Origin: Membranipora membranacea
Taxonomy: Eukaryota > Bryozoa > Gymnolaemata > Cheilostomatida > Membraniporidae
NCBI GenBank assembly: GCA_914767715.1
Contig: OU612071.1
Span: forward strand, 13,127,493-13,191,492
Length of the DNA stretch: 64,000 nt
Direction of reading: 5' to 3'
Numbering within the stretch: position 1 is the stretch's first letter; each line of letters opens with the position of its first letter. The notes below the pieces were generated by a model that saw only the letters and a list, made by a program, of their open reading frames with translations, did no database searches and had not been told where the DNA came from. Position numbers and translations under genes: made by a program. This document shows positions 10,966 through 21,496 of the stretch, in pieces.

Positions 10966-11186
10966 TGTTGCGAAGTTGGGTTCTAATCAGGATGGCAAGA
11001 TATAAAGCAGTCCACTCACCATGAAAGGCAGTAGACAAGTGCTCATGTGTGTCTCTTCAATAAAGGTCACGGTCAAGTCAGTCTCTGTCATATATAGGTC
11101 AGGGCAGAGAGGACAACTCCAAGATACATGTACAAAGTACATGTATGAAAACATGACAACAAACCTTATGATAGGACTACTCCACA
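10966..11186 (-). repeat. 5' LTR of gag-only element
   Basis: Partner of 8821-9041, starting TGTTGCGAAG and ending CTCCACA on the plus strand. Direct abutment to the primer-binding site fixes it as the 5' LTR of a minus-strand element. Confidence 0.88.
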
Positions 11187-11303
11187 AGCTTTGTGCATTA
11201 CGCGATGCAAAACTCAAAGTAGTTGCTGACTCTAAGCAGGGTAACACTTGAGTTTAGGGGAGGTTCCAAGACTTTGCTGTAATAATTATAGAGCACAGGC
11301 TAA

Positions 11304-12303
11304 CCCAGCGGGCACATTGTATGCGGCAACATGTTTCCAATGTCGCAATTGGATTGTTTCTGTGTTGCATTGTACACGTTTAACATTCAATATCTTGTAG
11401 ATGCATAAATGGTGCATATAAAGCAACACAGTTTTTTCCAATATGGTAACTGCGCAGTAACTGCAGCTACTTTACTAGGGAGTAATTTGCAAGAATACTG
11501 GCATCATATGTGATAAAATGCTTTGCCATTTGTTTGCTAACACTCTGTGTTGCTTCAAATTGTGTGCAATTCTATTTTGCACTGTTGTATTCCATTTTCT
11601 TAAAATCAAATCTAGTCTCTAAACTGCATGGGAACGATGCGTTTATGGCTGCGTATCTGTTGAATTTGTATACATTACTTGCATTTATCTCCCCTGGTAA
11701 GCTGCTAACGTTTGGTAAGCCCTTGTGACACCACAACAGTGCAATATAATTATTTAAATAAACCATTATTCAATAACTTTGAAACATTAATACATGTCAG
11801 TATTTTGAAATAGGTTAATATATAGCCAGGGTTTAAATTACCTGCATTAAGCACCACTTAATGTTTTATTGCGAATAAAATTGAACCAGATTGTATTCGA
11901 AATATGTTACAAGAGTTACACTGAGTATTACTCAATGACTTACCCTACACTAGTGGAAGTCCAATGATCTAATGGGCCTACTACTCAACATCCACAGTGG
12001 ACTGAATCACCCTCCTAAATGCTAATTGATATTAAATCTAATAAATCGTAATTAAAATGAAATATATACTGAGGTATGATATATTGTGTATAAATTTGCT
12101 GTCAAGAAAACGCATGGTTACTATATATACAAGCCTCTAGTTAGATGTGTAGCAGAGGCAGTTTATATATCGTAACAATGTCTACTAAAATGCACCATTC
12201 CAACATATAATAGCGTGACAGATTGCCACATTAGGCAGACGTAGTTCAGCCTCTACGGTAAACATCTTTCCAACATAGTTTAGATACAGTTGTGCCGGCT
12301 GGG
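11304..12303. mobile_element. 1-kb TIR element nested in MITE-A
   Basis: Bounded by CCCAGCGGGCACA and its near-perfect inverse TGTGCCGGCTGGG. The uninterrupted MITE-A copy at 62.05 kb reads GGCTAAATAATAAC across this point, while here GGCTAA and AAATAATAAC flank the insertion. That gives AA (or an imperfect TAA) as the target duplication. Internal frames, including 72 codons at 11510-11728, show no transposase motif, so it is non-autonomous. I do not assign a superfamily. Confidence 0.75.
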
Positions 12304-12640
12304 AAATAATAACAGGAACAGGAAACTGCTATGTGGTATTCTCCTTTTGCTGAGTTTGAGTGCCTGATAGAAGAAATGTTTCACAAGAATTCTGGCTGAA
12401 TAATCATCCGAATTATATTCTGTCTTTTTCCCCATGCAGAAGGTGCAATCTGCTATTAATCACTGGCCATCAATGAGAAGTTGTTTGAAACCTTGGTTGC
12501 ACTTTAAATTTTCTCATCCAGTTTACTTATATAGACTCCTACAGCAGCTAGCCTTCAAAAAGGTTCATCCTCAATCCAGCAAAACTCAACCAAACTTTTA
12601 CGCCTCTTGGGTTAATGCACGTTATATATACAACTAAAGG

Positions 12641-12800
12641 AGTAGGAGTAGGGGATGGCTCAGTTAGTTAGAGCGCCGGTCCCTCATCACGCTAGTGATC
12701 AAGGTCGTGGGTTCGAATCCCACTGCAGTCCATCGAACTGGGGTTTGGTTGGCCCCCAGGTGTGCTCCGACCTGCTTGCAAACTGAGAGCAACCATCTTA
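12641..12800 (+). repeat. tRNA-derived SINE, copy 1
   Basis: An A-box (TGGCTCAGTTAGTTAGAGC, about 12656) and B-box (GGGTTCGAATCCC, about 12709) are followed by a non-tRNA body: TTGGTTGGCC..AGGTGTGCTCCGACCTGC, then CAAACTGAGAGCAA. The same head and body, inverted, form the copy at 61063-61305. These are RNA polymerase III promoter boxes of a SINE. Confidence 0.8.
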
Positions 12801-13051
12801 ATCAACCATACAGACCCGAGCAAAGTACTCCATGATAGCAAGCACCAATTTCTGCAAATAAATTGTTCGATGGGTGAAGTCTTCTATTGCTTCACCAAGT
12901 GTTGAGAATTTAATGTATCTCAATCACAATTGTGTTCGTGAGGGCAAGTAAATCTTTGCCTATCACAAATTTTGTCATTTTAAGCCTGAACAAGATGGCA
13001 AATATTATTTCTTCATTCAAATATTATTGACCTCTTAGGTGTATACCATAA
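12800..13051. other. Spacer between SINE and BEL element
   Basis: No gene or clear repeat terminus seen. Confidence 0.4.
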
Positions 13052-13131
13052 TGTATCAGTATTAGTGATCTGATTCATGCCATAGTTTTTTATTGCAAGC
13101 ATTTACACAGTTACATCCTGTTTTACTGTCC
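13052..13131 (+). repeat. 5' LTR remnant of BEL element
   Basis: 80 bp starting TGTATCAGTATTAG and ending TTTTACTGTCC match 19258-19337 with three mismatches. Beyond that the two diverge, and no TGG-type primer-binding site follows, so the 5' LTR's right end was probably lost by deletion. Confidence 0.7.
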
Positions 13132-13159
13132 CAACGAGTAATTCAAATCATACCAAACA

Positions 13160-15066
13160 GTGAGCGGACTCAATATTGAACTATATATCAAAAGTGTAAC
13201 CGATCAGTATAGAGCTGCTATAGAATATCTTCAACAATGGCATGCTCAATCATGCGTAGATCAATCTAAGGTCATCACAGCTAAAGCCAATTGCATAATC
13301 GCCGCACAAAGTATAACGGCTAATCAGGATTATATCTTTGACATCATTCAGCAATGTGATACTGTTTGATCTGTGCTTATACCATATAATAGTGAGAATA
13401 AGTATGACGCAACAGTAGGGGAACTAAGTGATAATTTTACTAAGTTAAATACTATCGGAGTAAGTAGAACTATTCAAAGCCCCTCTTTACCTCAGACCAT
13501 GGACCCAGTGAATCAAATGCCTAGTATTCCTGCTGTATCCGATAATGTTAATGGGGAGGGAAATGATACCAATCCTGGCTCATCAGCACAGGAGAGAGGT
13601 GATAATTCCACTGACCTACCAGGGCCAGGTGGAGCTGCTGGAGCACCTGGCATAGAAGCCGGTCAACCTAGAAGCGCACCTAGCCCATCAATACAGGTAA
13701 GCACAGTCAATTATCAACCAACAGTTAGTAGCGATGCGAATGTAACTCAAGCTTCAAGTAGGGCACAGAACGCATTTCAGACCATACCTAGCACTGTTAA
13801 TACGTCAATGACTGCAGTCACACAGGTGAGTCAAAGTATGCCACTCCGCCCAGCAAGCAATGCAGGCACATCAGTATCAGCACAAAGTTTTGGTGAACCT
13901 CCTCGTACATCTACTATGCTCAATACAGGTAATTTATCACAATCATCAGTTTTATCACAAACATCAGTAGTAAGCGCGTATGACAAAATGCCGCTTGGTT
14001 CTGTATTCTCAGCGGTTCTCAACAGTACACTCCCACACTATCCTGACAGTAATTCTGTAAGACCAAAGCGCATTGTTGCTCTTCGACCCTTTTCAGGCAA
14101 TCGCAAGCAATGGCCCGAATTTAGATCTACGTGGATTCGCTTTTCTTCAGAATTCTATGATGATTTTGATCGCGTGAATGCACTAAAGGAGCTTCTCAAA
14201 GGCGAAGCATTGGAACTTGTTGCTAGCATTTATGCTGTACAGCCCGATGCATATCAGCGCATCATGTCCAAGCTCAACTCTCACTATGGAGACCCTGGTT
14301 TATGTGTAGACTCGGTTCTAGTAGATCTTGCCACATTAAGACAAGTTCGCGAGAACGACCGCACTGCATTGGTGAACTTTGTGAACAAGATTGAAGAGGC
14401 GTATTGCTCTCTAGGAGAAGTAGGACACATCGGGACAATCACTATGCCCCATATTGACAAGCTGGTCGACCTGCTCCCCTCAGTACTTCAAAGAGAATGG
14501 ATGATCAGGCACTCTGCCCTGCAGGGGAATCCCCGTGATCGTCCTTTCAGGCACTTCATGTTGTTTTTGGATGCCGAAAGGGCAATTGCTGTAAGGTGGG
14601 CAGAGCGAGAGAGAGTCAGATGCTCTCAAAATAAACAGGCAGCAGCATCAATCAACAGCAAGCCGCAGCGTCAAACTGTCAAGACTCTATTTGGAGAAAT
14701 GGAGGTAGACGATGGGGCCCAGGAGGTCAAAATGTACTGTGTAATTCACAAAACAAAGAATCACAGTCTATCAGTATGCAAAAGTTTTCTGGGTTTACCT
14801 GTTAAAAAGCATTATGAGCTTGTATAATCCCACGGACTCTGCGTCAAATGCCTAGGAAAGCATGTCGGACAGCCATGCAAAGAAAAGGATTGTACAGAGT
14901 GCAAGAAGAGCAACCTCAACGTCCTACTATGCAGGTCAGATAGCAAAGGTCAGGTAAGTGGTAATGGTATGAATAGACATGGCGCTAACAAAGTTAGTCA
15001 ACCGAAGGATGCCAAACAACCAACAGACAGACCTGATCTCGCCACCAACACCAGAAATACTCCTTA
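13160..15066 (+). pseudogene. gag: BEL/Pao gag, interrupted
   Basis: The N-terminal frame (13160-13369) ends at TGA and the same frame continues from 13370. A Pro/Ser/Thr/Gln-rich low-complexity segment (about 13490-14030) precedes a DUF1759-like capsid domain, recognised from ALRPFSGNRKQWPEF, LKGEAL and LNSHYGDPG (about 14060-14610). A Cys/His region follows (CVIH..H..C, then GLCVKC..H..C, C..C; 14730-14935), split by TAA at 14825. A second TAA at 15065 separates gag from pol in the same frame. The family match is clear. Stops are treated as mutations, because frame and domain continuity persist across them. Confidence 0.85.
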
Positions 15067-15073
15067 AGAATCA

Positions 15074-18000
15074 ATGAATGTTGAAACAAGCCACGGAAAG
15101 TTAGATGGAATAACATCTGTCTTTCCGATTCAGCACGTCAAGGTATCTGGAGCTGGTGAGAAAGCTACAGTCTTCTTCGATGGAGGCTCAAACTCTACGT
15201 ATATAACTAAGAGCGCAGCACAGAAGTTCGGTGCCAGGCGACTCCCACAAGAGATTCCATTATGTGTCACAACTCTCGGTAACAGCAGCAGAACAGAGCT
15301 CACATATCAGTATGCGTTCACACTAGTAACAGAGCAGGGAAAGGCGGTAAATATCCGAGCCTATGGATTGGATCAGCTGACATCTGATGTTCAGCAACTC
15401 GATTCAGCAACCCTCACTACGCTCTTCCCGGCCATAGATGTCAACAAGCTGCTTAGAGAAGCAGGAGAGGTGGACATCCTTCTTGGCAATGACTATTTCG
15501 GACTTCATCCTAAGAATGAGGTGGCCAAAGCTGGGGAGCACCTGAGTATTCTGAAGAGCCCATTCGGCCTGTGCCTGCAAGGTAGTCACAAGGCACTATC
15601 AAACATGAGCTCACACCAGCCGCTAACGGCACACATTCAACTTTCCCTCCAGTCAGCAAAACCAGCTAGCAACTCCCCGCAACACAACGAGCTCGGGCGT
15701 GTCGCTGTCACTTCCTGTCTGACAAAGGCGGAAAGATCAGCATTGGGGGACTTCATCCAGGGTGAGGAGCTTGGTGTTGACATCGATCCAAAGTGTGGTT
15801 TCTGTCGCTGTGGCAAATGTCCTGTAAAAGGTCACACGTACTCATTCAAGGAGGAACAGGAGCTACAGATGATTCAAAATGGGCTCAAATATGATAAGAA
15901 TAATAAAAGATGGACAACCACCTACCCATGGCTAATTGACCCAAACACACTACCAAATAACTACTCGTCAGCTTTAGCAACCCTCAGGAGCACCGAGCGC
16001 ACATTGTCTAAGGACGCCAGCTGGGCTACTATCTACGAGTCCCAGGTCAACTATATGGTCAACAGAAAAGTAGCCCGGAAACTGAACGAAGAAGAGCTCC
16101 AAAACTGGGATGGGCCAGTTTACTATCTCAGTCATTTGGCAGTGGTGAATCCGAAGTCCGAAACCACCCCTGTCAGGATTGTCTTCAATTCTTCTCAGCT
16201 CTACAAGGGATCTTCACTCAATTCTTATCTAGCCAAGGGACCAGATTCCTACCTCAACAACCTTCTGGGGATACTGCTTAGGTGGCGTGAGGAGAGAGTT
16301 GCCGTGGTCGCTGACATCACTAAGATGTACAACTCCATATTCACCAGAGAAATCGAACAGCACACTCATAGATTCCTAGGGAGGGATTTTGAAAGCAGAA
16401 ATCCTGATGTGTATGTCATAAATCGAGTAAACATGGGAGATAGACCTGCTGCTGCCATCAGCTCAGAGGCAATACGGCAAACAGGGGACCTATGCAAGGA
16501 TAAATATCCAAGGGTGACAGAATTACTACAAACCAACACATATGTTGATGACATAGTAGACTCTTTTCCTACGTCTGTGATAGCTGAGGACGTAGCGAGA
16601 CAGACAGATGAAGTATTACTCAATGCTGGCTTTAAGGTTAAGTGCTGGATACTCAGTGGAGAGAATGGGAAACGTTGTGAGGTATCCGAGCCTCCACAAC
16701 CCTCGACTCTACCCTATAAGACACAAGTTCTAGGTGTGCACTGGACACCTAGAGATGATCGGATATCATTCAAGGCAAAGCTCAATTTCTCACAGAAGAA
16801 AAGAGGAGTTTACACCCAGCCAGACCTGAAAGTAGACCAGGTGCCATCCTGTATACCTGATATATTAACAAGGCGTATTGTCCTAGAGCAGACAATGAAA
16901 GTGTACGATCCACTAGGCATCCTAAGTCCATTCACCTTTAAGGCGAAACGCCTTCTCAGAGAAACATGGAACTTAGAGCTGCAGTGGGACGACCAACTTC
17001 CTACAACCATGAGGCATAAGTGGGTGGACCTCTTTGGTGAACTGTTCACACTGAACACACTATCGTATGATCATAGCCTCAAGCCTGAAGGAGCGATTGG
17101 AAAGCCTACCCTGGTGATATTATCCAATGCAAGTCAAGAGGCCTACGGATTCTCGGCTTATATTCGCTGGGAACTAGCTTCTGGAGGAGTCTGGTGCCGA
17201 CTTATCATGGCAAAGTGCAGAATTGCACCAATGAAACGCCTCAGTATCCCACAGATGGAGCTCAATGCTGCAGTCCTATCAAAACGAGGTAGGAAAATTA
17301 TAGAAACAGAGCTTCGACATGGCTTTGATATGGTATACCAGGTAATAGACTCAGAAACCGTACTGCACATGATAAACAAACGGTCCACCTGATTCAAGCT
17401 CTATGAAGGAGTCCGCATCGGCGAGATCCAGAGTGCAACAGAGGGCGATCTCACAAGCTGGTATTGGATACCTGGAGACACCGCTGACTGGCTGACAAGA
17501 GGCAAATCGCCAGATGCTATCGACCCAAACTCAGAGTGGTGGAAAGGGCCAGCCTTTCTCTACGACAAGGTGGAAAAATGGCATGTAAAACAAACAACTG
17601 GGACAGACTCAGCTGGAGCTCTACCTGGGGAGAAGAAGGTCACCAGCTGTCTTGCGGCTGTGAAAGAAACTGCCAAAGTGTTCGACCTCAATAGATTTAG
17701 CTCTCTTTCCTCAGCTACGTGGATTGTGGCGCGAGTCCGCAAGATAGCACGCCATCGCAGCTTCACAGCGGCTAAAACATCCAATATACTACCTGACGAT
17801 TTAGAAAGTGCTAGGCTCTTCATGATAAAAGATGCCCAACACCAGCTGAAACAAGAGTTGAGCAAACGCAAGGGGAGTTTCACAAAGCTTAAACCTGTTC
17901 TGACTGAGGAAGGAGTTCGGGTTGTAGCGGGAAGACTCACAAACTGCGACTCGATCTCTTCCATCAAAACTCACACACGCGCCCTGCTGCCAACTGATCA

Positions 18001-18793
18001 CCCTCTAACAAAGCTCGCAATGACTCGGGCTCACATAGACTCAGCACATAGGGGTAGGGACACCACACTTGCTAGGTTCCGTGAAGATTTCTGGACTCCT
18101 CATGGAGCTCGTGTGGCTAGCAGCTCAACTTCCAACTGCCAGATGTGTAAACGGAAGGCACCAAAGCTGCTCTCCCAAACTATGGCTCCGCTGCCAAAGG
18201 AGCGACTCACACCTGGACCCCCATTCAATAATACCATGCTCGACCTATTCGGTCCAATCACCATCCGGGGCGAGGTACAGAAGAGGACCTCTGGCAAAGC
18301 GTACGGAGTACTGTTTACCGACATGGTGTCTAGGGCCGTACACATAGAGGCGGTATTTGGATATGATTCTGAATCCTTCATGCTAGCTCCGAAGCGCTTC
18401 GTGAGTTTGAGAGGATGGCCGAGCCTGATATACTCTGACCCCGGGTCCCAACTGGTTGGTGCTGAGAAGGAACTAACAGAAGCATGGACAAACATGGACA
18501 AGACTGCCATACAAAAGGCCAGCACAGGTCAAGGCACTGAGTGGCGATTCGGACCGGCTGATAGCCCCTGGTACCAGGGTGCTGCAGAATCTCTCATAAA
18601 GGGTATCAAGAAATGCATGAGGTTCTCTATTGGCGAGAAAAGACTGTCAGCAAGTGAATTCTCGGCGGCATGCTATGATGTGAGCAACATCATCAATGAG
18701 CGTCCACTTGGCACTTCTCCTGGAACTGATTCAGCTATATCAATCCTAACACCCAATTGTCTGCTGATTGGGCGCCCCTTTGCCAAAAAGTAA
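15074..18793 (+). pseudogene. pol: BEL/Pao pol: protease, RT, RNase H, integrase; one TGA
   Basis: The protease-like site FFDGGSNS lies near residue 36, where the family expects Asp-Ser/Thr-Gly. RT follows with ADITKMY (near residue 414) and the catalytic YVDD (16538-16549). In the Pao RNase H region, LSNASQ replaces the catalytic Asp by Asn (17126-17128). SIPQMEL and a downstream VIDSE are present. TGA at 17390-17392 interrupts the frame, which continues unshifted. The integrase has H..H..C..C zinc residues (18031-18150) and an apparently intact D,D,E triad: LDLFGP (about 18240), SDPGSQ (about 18436) and AAESLIKG (about 18585). The frame ends at 18793 after a deletion. Confidence 0.9.
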
Positions 18794-19058
18794 GTGGCTC
18801 CGAGAGTATAGAGATTTACAGGTAGGTGACGTAGTACTTGTCATGGAATCAAATATTCTGCGCAAACAATACAAACTTGCTAAAGTGCGTGAGGTTTTCC
18901 CTGGCACTGATGGAAAGGTAAGAAGGGTTTCAGTCTGCTATAAGAACTACAAAGTTCGTGGTAAGTCCATTGAGTATACCGGTGCCAAGGACACCATAGT
19001 GAATCGCAGTGTCCAACGACTGGCACTCCTGGTGCCTGTGGATACAACCAGTAAGTAG
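18768..19058 (+). pseudogene. BEL/Pao integrase C-terminal (DUF5641-like) fragment, frame-shifted
   Basis: A different frame from the upstream pol encodes KWLREYRDLQVGDVVLVME followed by VFPGTDGKVRRVSV. This is the VGDxVLV...PGxDGxVRxV signature at the end of BEL/Pao integrases. The usual 60-80 residues between the LLxGRP motif and this module, including the FWxRW block, are missing. A deletion joined IGRP to the KW block and changed frame. Confidence 0.8.
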
Positions 19059-19257
19059 TGTAATGGGGTATATACACATACCGGATTCCCGAGCAAATTT
19101 CAAATGATGCATATTGATTCACTGATCCATGGCCTGGCCCTTATAGTATAGTATGTAACTATATAGAATAATTAGTTTAGGTATTTGGTAACTCTAGCAC
19201 TATTATCAAACACATGCATTTGACATCAGAAATCTTCTGTCAACCTCATCCCGGGGA
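19059..19257 (+). other. 3' untranslated region of BEL element
   Basis: Non-coding tail. It ends CCGGGGA immediately before the 3' LTR-like TG, a short polypurine-tract candidate. Confidence 0.5.
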
Positions 19258-19337
19258 TGTATCAGTATTAGTTATCTGATTCATGCCATAGTATTTTATT
19301 GCAAGCATTTACACTGTTACATCCTGTTTTACTGTCC
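19258..19337 (+). repeat. 3' LTR, shared part
   Basis: Matches 13052-13131. The true 3' LTR may extend further right (TTTGACCC...), but with the 5' partner truncated its end cannot be fixed. Confidence 0.65.
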
Positions 19338-20258
19338 TTTGACCCTTTGTGGTAATACCTTGTTTTTTGCTATCGCTATCCTTTATGTGGTCTCTAGTTC
19401 ACAAAACCGCACAGGACTAAAAAATAACTGTTATCAGGTCAACCTGGGGCCACTTTCAAGCCCGGCAGCAACCAAGTCAGTTGATAAGGTCTGCTGCTGA
19501 TTTTATTTCTACAGAACATCATATCCAATATATTATACATTACTTTCTACATGTGCATTAAGCAAACGATTAACATGTAGTTCAGCAATAGCATCACGGA
19601 TTTATGTTTATGCGGAGCATGGCTCTACTCATTCAGTAAGTTTATTCATGCGATTTTGTTTATCTTGTCGTTTAATTTTGTGTGTTTCCTATTATCAGTA
19701 TTCCGATGGCATTGTATTATGGCTTTATATTATATTTCCTTCCTGTTGTCTTTGATCATGAGGATTGTTATGTCCATTTTAATTTTGCTTCACAATTCAT
19801 GTTTTTAATTAATGTATGTTCTTCAACAGGTGAAGCCACGTTCCAGTATACTCTATCACTATCTAGTACCGCATTATTTAGGCTATGAGAGGGCAAATAT
19901 TTATATAAGTTTAATTATACAACTAGTCTTACTTTCACAGGTTACAGTTTTTCAATATGTGTCCACTTGATTGCTAAGGAATCTATCGGCAACATAATTT
20001 AAAGTCAACTTAAACATTTTTTGTTACTATTAATTAACAGAGAAACACCCATACTAAGTTTTCATAATTTGTAATATGCATTTTTATGTCACAGGGTACA
20101 AACTTCTAACAATAAAGATAACCGTTGCCGAACCATCTCCTATCAAACATGCTAGACTAGTACAAATAAATATGTGGGAAACCAACTGTGCTTTTTGATT
20201 AGCTTATCAGCATCAGAAATCAGAAGATCACATAAGATTTGAAATTAAATTAGTCATA
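19338..20258. other. No recognised gene
   Basis: Possibly the rest of the BEL 3' LTR at the left. Otherwise AT-rich, with only a hydrophobic 68-codon frame (19682-19888) that I do not support as coding. Confidence 0.4.
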
Positions 20259-20450
20259 TTATCTGGACCTAAAACCATCACAAACACTAGAATAAGGAAG
20301 GAAAGTCAATGAGTAGTCGGAAACTGTATAGCCAGTCCGTGTTGTTAGCGTTATTGCAGTAACCAATGATTTGGCAGGAATGGGTTCCTCTGTCAAAACA
20401 GACCCAACACATTGGTTAGACTTGCAGGCCCCTGTGGTTATATTATGCAT
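20259..20450 (-). CDS. Possible exon of an extracellular protein
   Basis: This minus-strand frame encodes Thr/Ser-rich sequence (ITTGACKSNQCVGSV, then TLTTRTGYTVSDYSL and a final Cys), with the amino-acid texture of an extracellular domain. A usable acceptor (ATATAACCACAG) lies inside it near 20416. The right-hand donor is weak. No family recognised. Confidence 0.3.
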   Translation of the reverse strand: MHNITTGACKSNQCVGSVLTEEPIPAKSLVTAITLTTRTGYTVSDYSLTFLPYSSVCDGFRSR

Positions 20451-20527
20451 TTCAAATAGAAGGTTGCAAAAAACTGAAAAGGTTTACACTCAACTCTTAA
20501 CACAACTAACACAAATCTCACAAGCAG

Positions 20528-20662
20528 GAAATCTTGTTTAAAGTATTTGCTTGGGTTGGGAACCTGACAACAACCACAACCACAACCAGAGAGAAGCTAC
20601 AAGATTTAGTTTTCACTCAGCCGCACTATGACAGCTTCATGGTGCTAGCTGAAGTGACATCA
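20528..20662 (+). CDS. Possible exon, plus strand
   Basis: Forty-five in-frame codons lie between an acceptor (CTCACAAGCAG) and a strong donor (ACATCA/GTAAGT). The peptide has a run of seven Thr from an ACAACC-type microsatellite, then REKLQDLVFTQPHYDSFMVLAEV. Upstream and downstream partner exons were not found. Low confidence. Confidence 0.3.
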
Positions 20663-21272
20663 GTAAGTGGTTACTGACAAACACACTGTGTCAAATTGGA
20701 CACAGAAGTTTAGAGAAGGATGTTGTCGGACCATGAGAATTTAATTCCAGTTGTGGAACTAAATCTTGGAGTGAATGATACCTCCAGATTGACACTAATA
20801 ACAATAATGCAATAACATTAGTCTCGGAAGGATCACACATGACTACACAACTTCAAAGTTTAGAACTATGCCAAAACGGGGGCCTTCAATTTTCAGGGCT
20901 AATATCGTAAAACATTCTTTGAGAATGAAATTTGTGCCAATAAAGTATTAGAAAAAAAAAATTGTAGCAGTGCTTAATCTGTATGAAGGAGATAAGGGAG
21001 GAAGGAAGGAAGGAGAATGTCAAATTGAAAGAGCATATTGAGTTCTGATGTTGTCAGCATTGTAATGTGATTGTTCATAAATTTCATGATACACAATGCA
21101 GAATGCACAAAAATTTGTGTTGCCATAATTCATTTTCTTATAACATGTCTAGGAAAGCAAAAAACAACCTATGTTCATATCAACTTTCTATCATAGCATT
21201 AGACAAAAAAACTTAATTTATTCGCACAAGGACATCACTGAATAACATATTCGATTTCAAAGTTCAAAATCT
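20663..21272. other. No recognised gene
   Basis: AT-rich; a small GGAA-rich patch at about 20995-21012; nothing else supported. Confidence 0.4.
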
Positions 21273-21496
21273 CAGGGTCTAGAAGGGTCTAGAGATTGTT
21301 ATCTCCCCTGTTACAGATTATCTTTGCCTAGGCAACCTTTGACCAATACTGATTTTGGTAAATTCTGGTGTAAGTATAGCAGTTTGGTAACTGGGCTAGG
21401 CAAAACAAAGCAAGGCTAGTTGTAATTCTGTTATCATCATTTTAGTTTTATTCTGTAAATGGTTAGATAACAAACTCTGGACCCTTCTAGACCCTG
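21273..21496. mobile_element. Small TIR element (224 bp)
   Basis: CAGGGTCTAGAAGGGTC at the left end is repeated inverted at the right end. About 30 of 32 terminal bases match. CAGGG termini suggest a hAT-type MITE, but no 8-bp target duplication is visible, so the class is uncertain. Confidence 0.6.

Larger units (their letters stand above)
8821..11186 (-). mobile_element. Young gag-only LTR retrotransposon (2366 bp)
   Basis: Two 221-bp direct repeats (8821-9041, 10966-11186) start TG and end CA and differ at one position by my reading. Read on the minus strand the order is LTR, primer-binding site (TGGTGTCAG...), leader, gag, short 3' region, LTR. There is no room or trace of protease, RT, RNase H or integrase, so it must rely on an autonomous partner. 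Such elements are known as TR-GAGs in plants. It interrupts MITE-A; the empty site at 62 kb reads CATCAGCTTTG, giving AGC or AGCT as the target duplication. LTR near-identity and the intact ORF imply recent insertion. Confidence 0.88.
8751..12507 (+). mobile_element. MITE-A copy 1, split by two nested insertions
   Basis: The left end is CTTAAAGGGCAACCAAGG (8751) and the right end is its inverse, CCTTGGTTGCACTTTAA (to 12507). Removing the two inserted elements (8821/8822-11186 and 11304-12303) leaves about 395 bp. That remainder is collinear, in reverse orientation, with the uninterrupted 387-bp copy at 61862-62248. TTAA is present at both ends, which would fit a TTAA-targeting transposase such as the piggyBac superfamily. 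The superfamily is inferred; the structure is directly visible. Confidence 0.85.
13052..19337 (+). mobile_element. BEL/Pao retrotransposon, degenerate
   Basis: About 6.3 kb with the domain order Gag (DUF1759-like), zinc region, aspartic protease, RT, RNase H, zinc-binding integrase, catalytic integrase and C-terminal DUF5641-like domain, typical of BEL/Pao. One frame runs from 13160 to about 18780, interrupted by stops at 13367, 14825, 15065 and 17390. A deletion with frame change follows near 18775. Short 80-bp direct repeats flank it. It cannot encode an intact polyprotein as it stands. Domains are mostly well preserved, so inactivation is fairly recent. Confidence 0.9.

Noticed and set aside
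12650-12725. Functional tRNA gene
   Set aside because: A- and B-boxes are present, but there is no paired acceptor stem and the sequence continues into a SINE body found elsewhere.
13367-17392. Programmed recoding or an altered genetic code explaining the in-frame stops
   Set aside because: Both TAA and TGA occur at unrelated positions, host exons use them as normal stops, and the element carries other lesions.
18069-18525. Overlapping ORFs on both strands within integrase
   Set aside because: Shadows of the integrase frame.
21273-21496. Confident hAT assignment
   Set aside because: The CAGGG termini fit, but no 8-bp target duplication can be seen.
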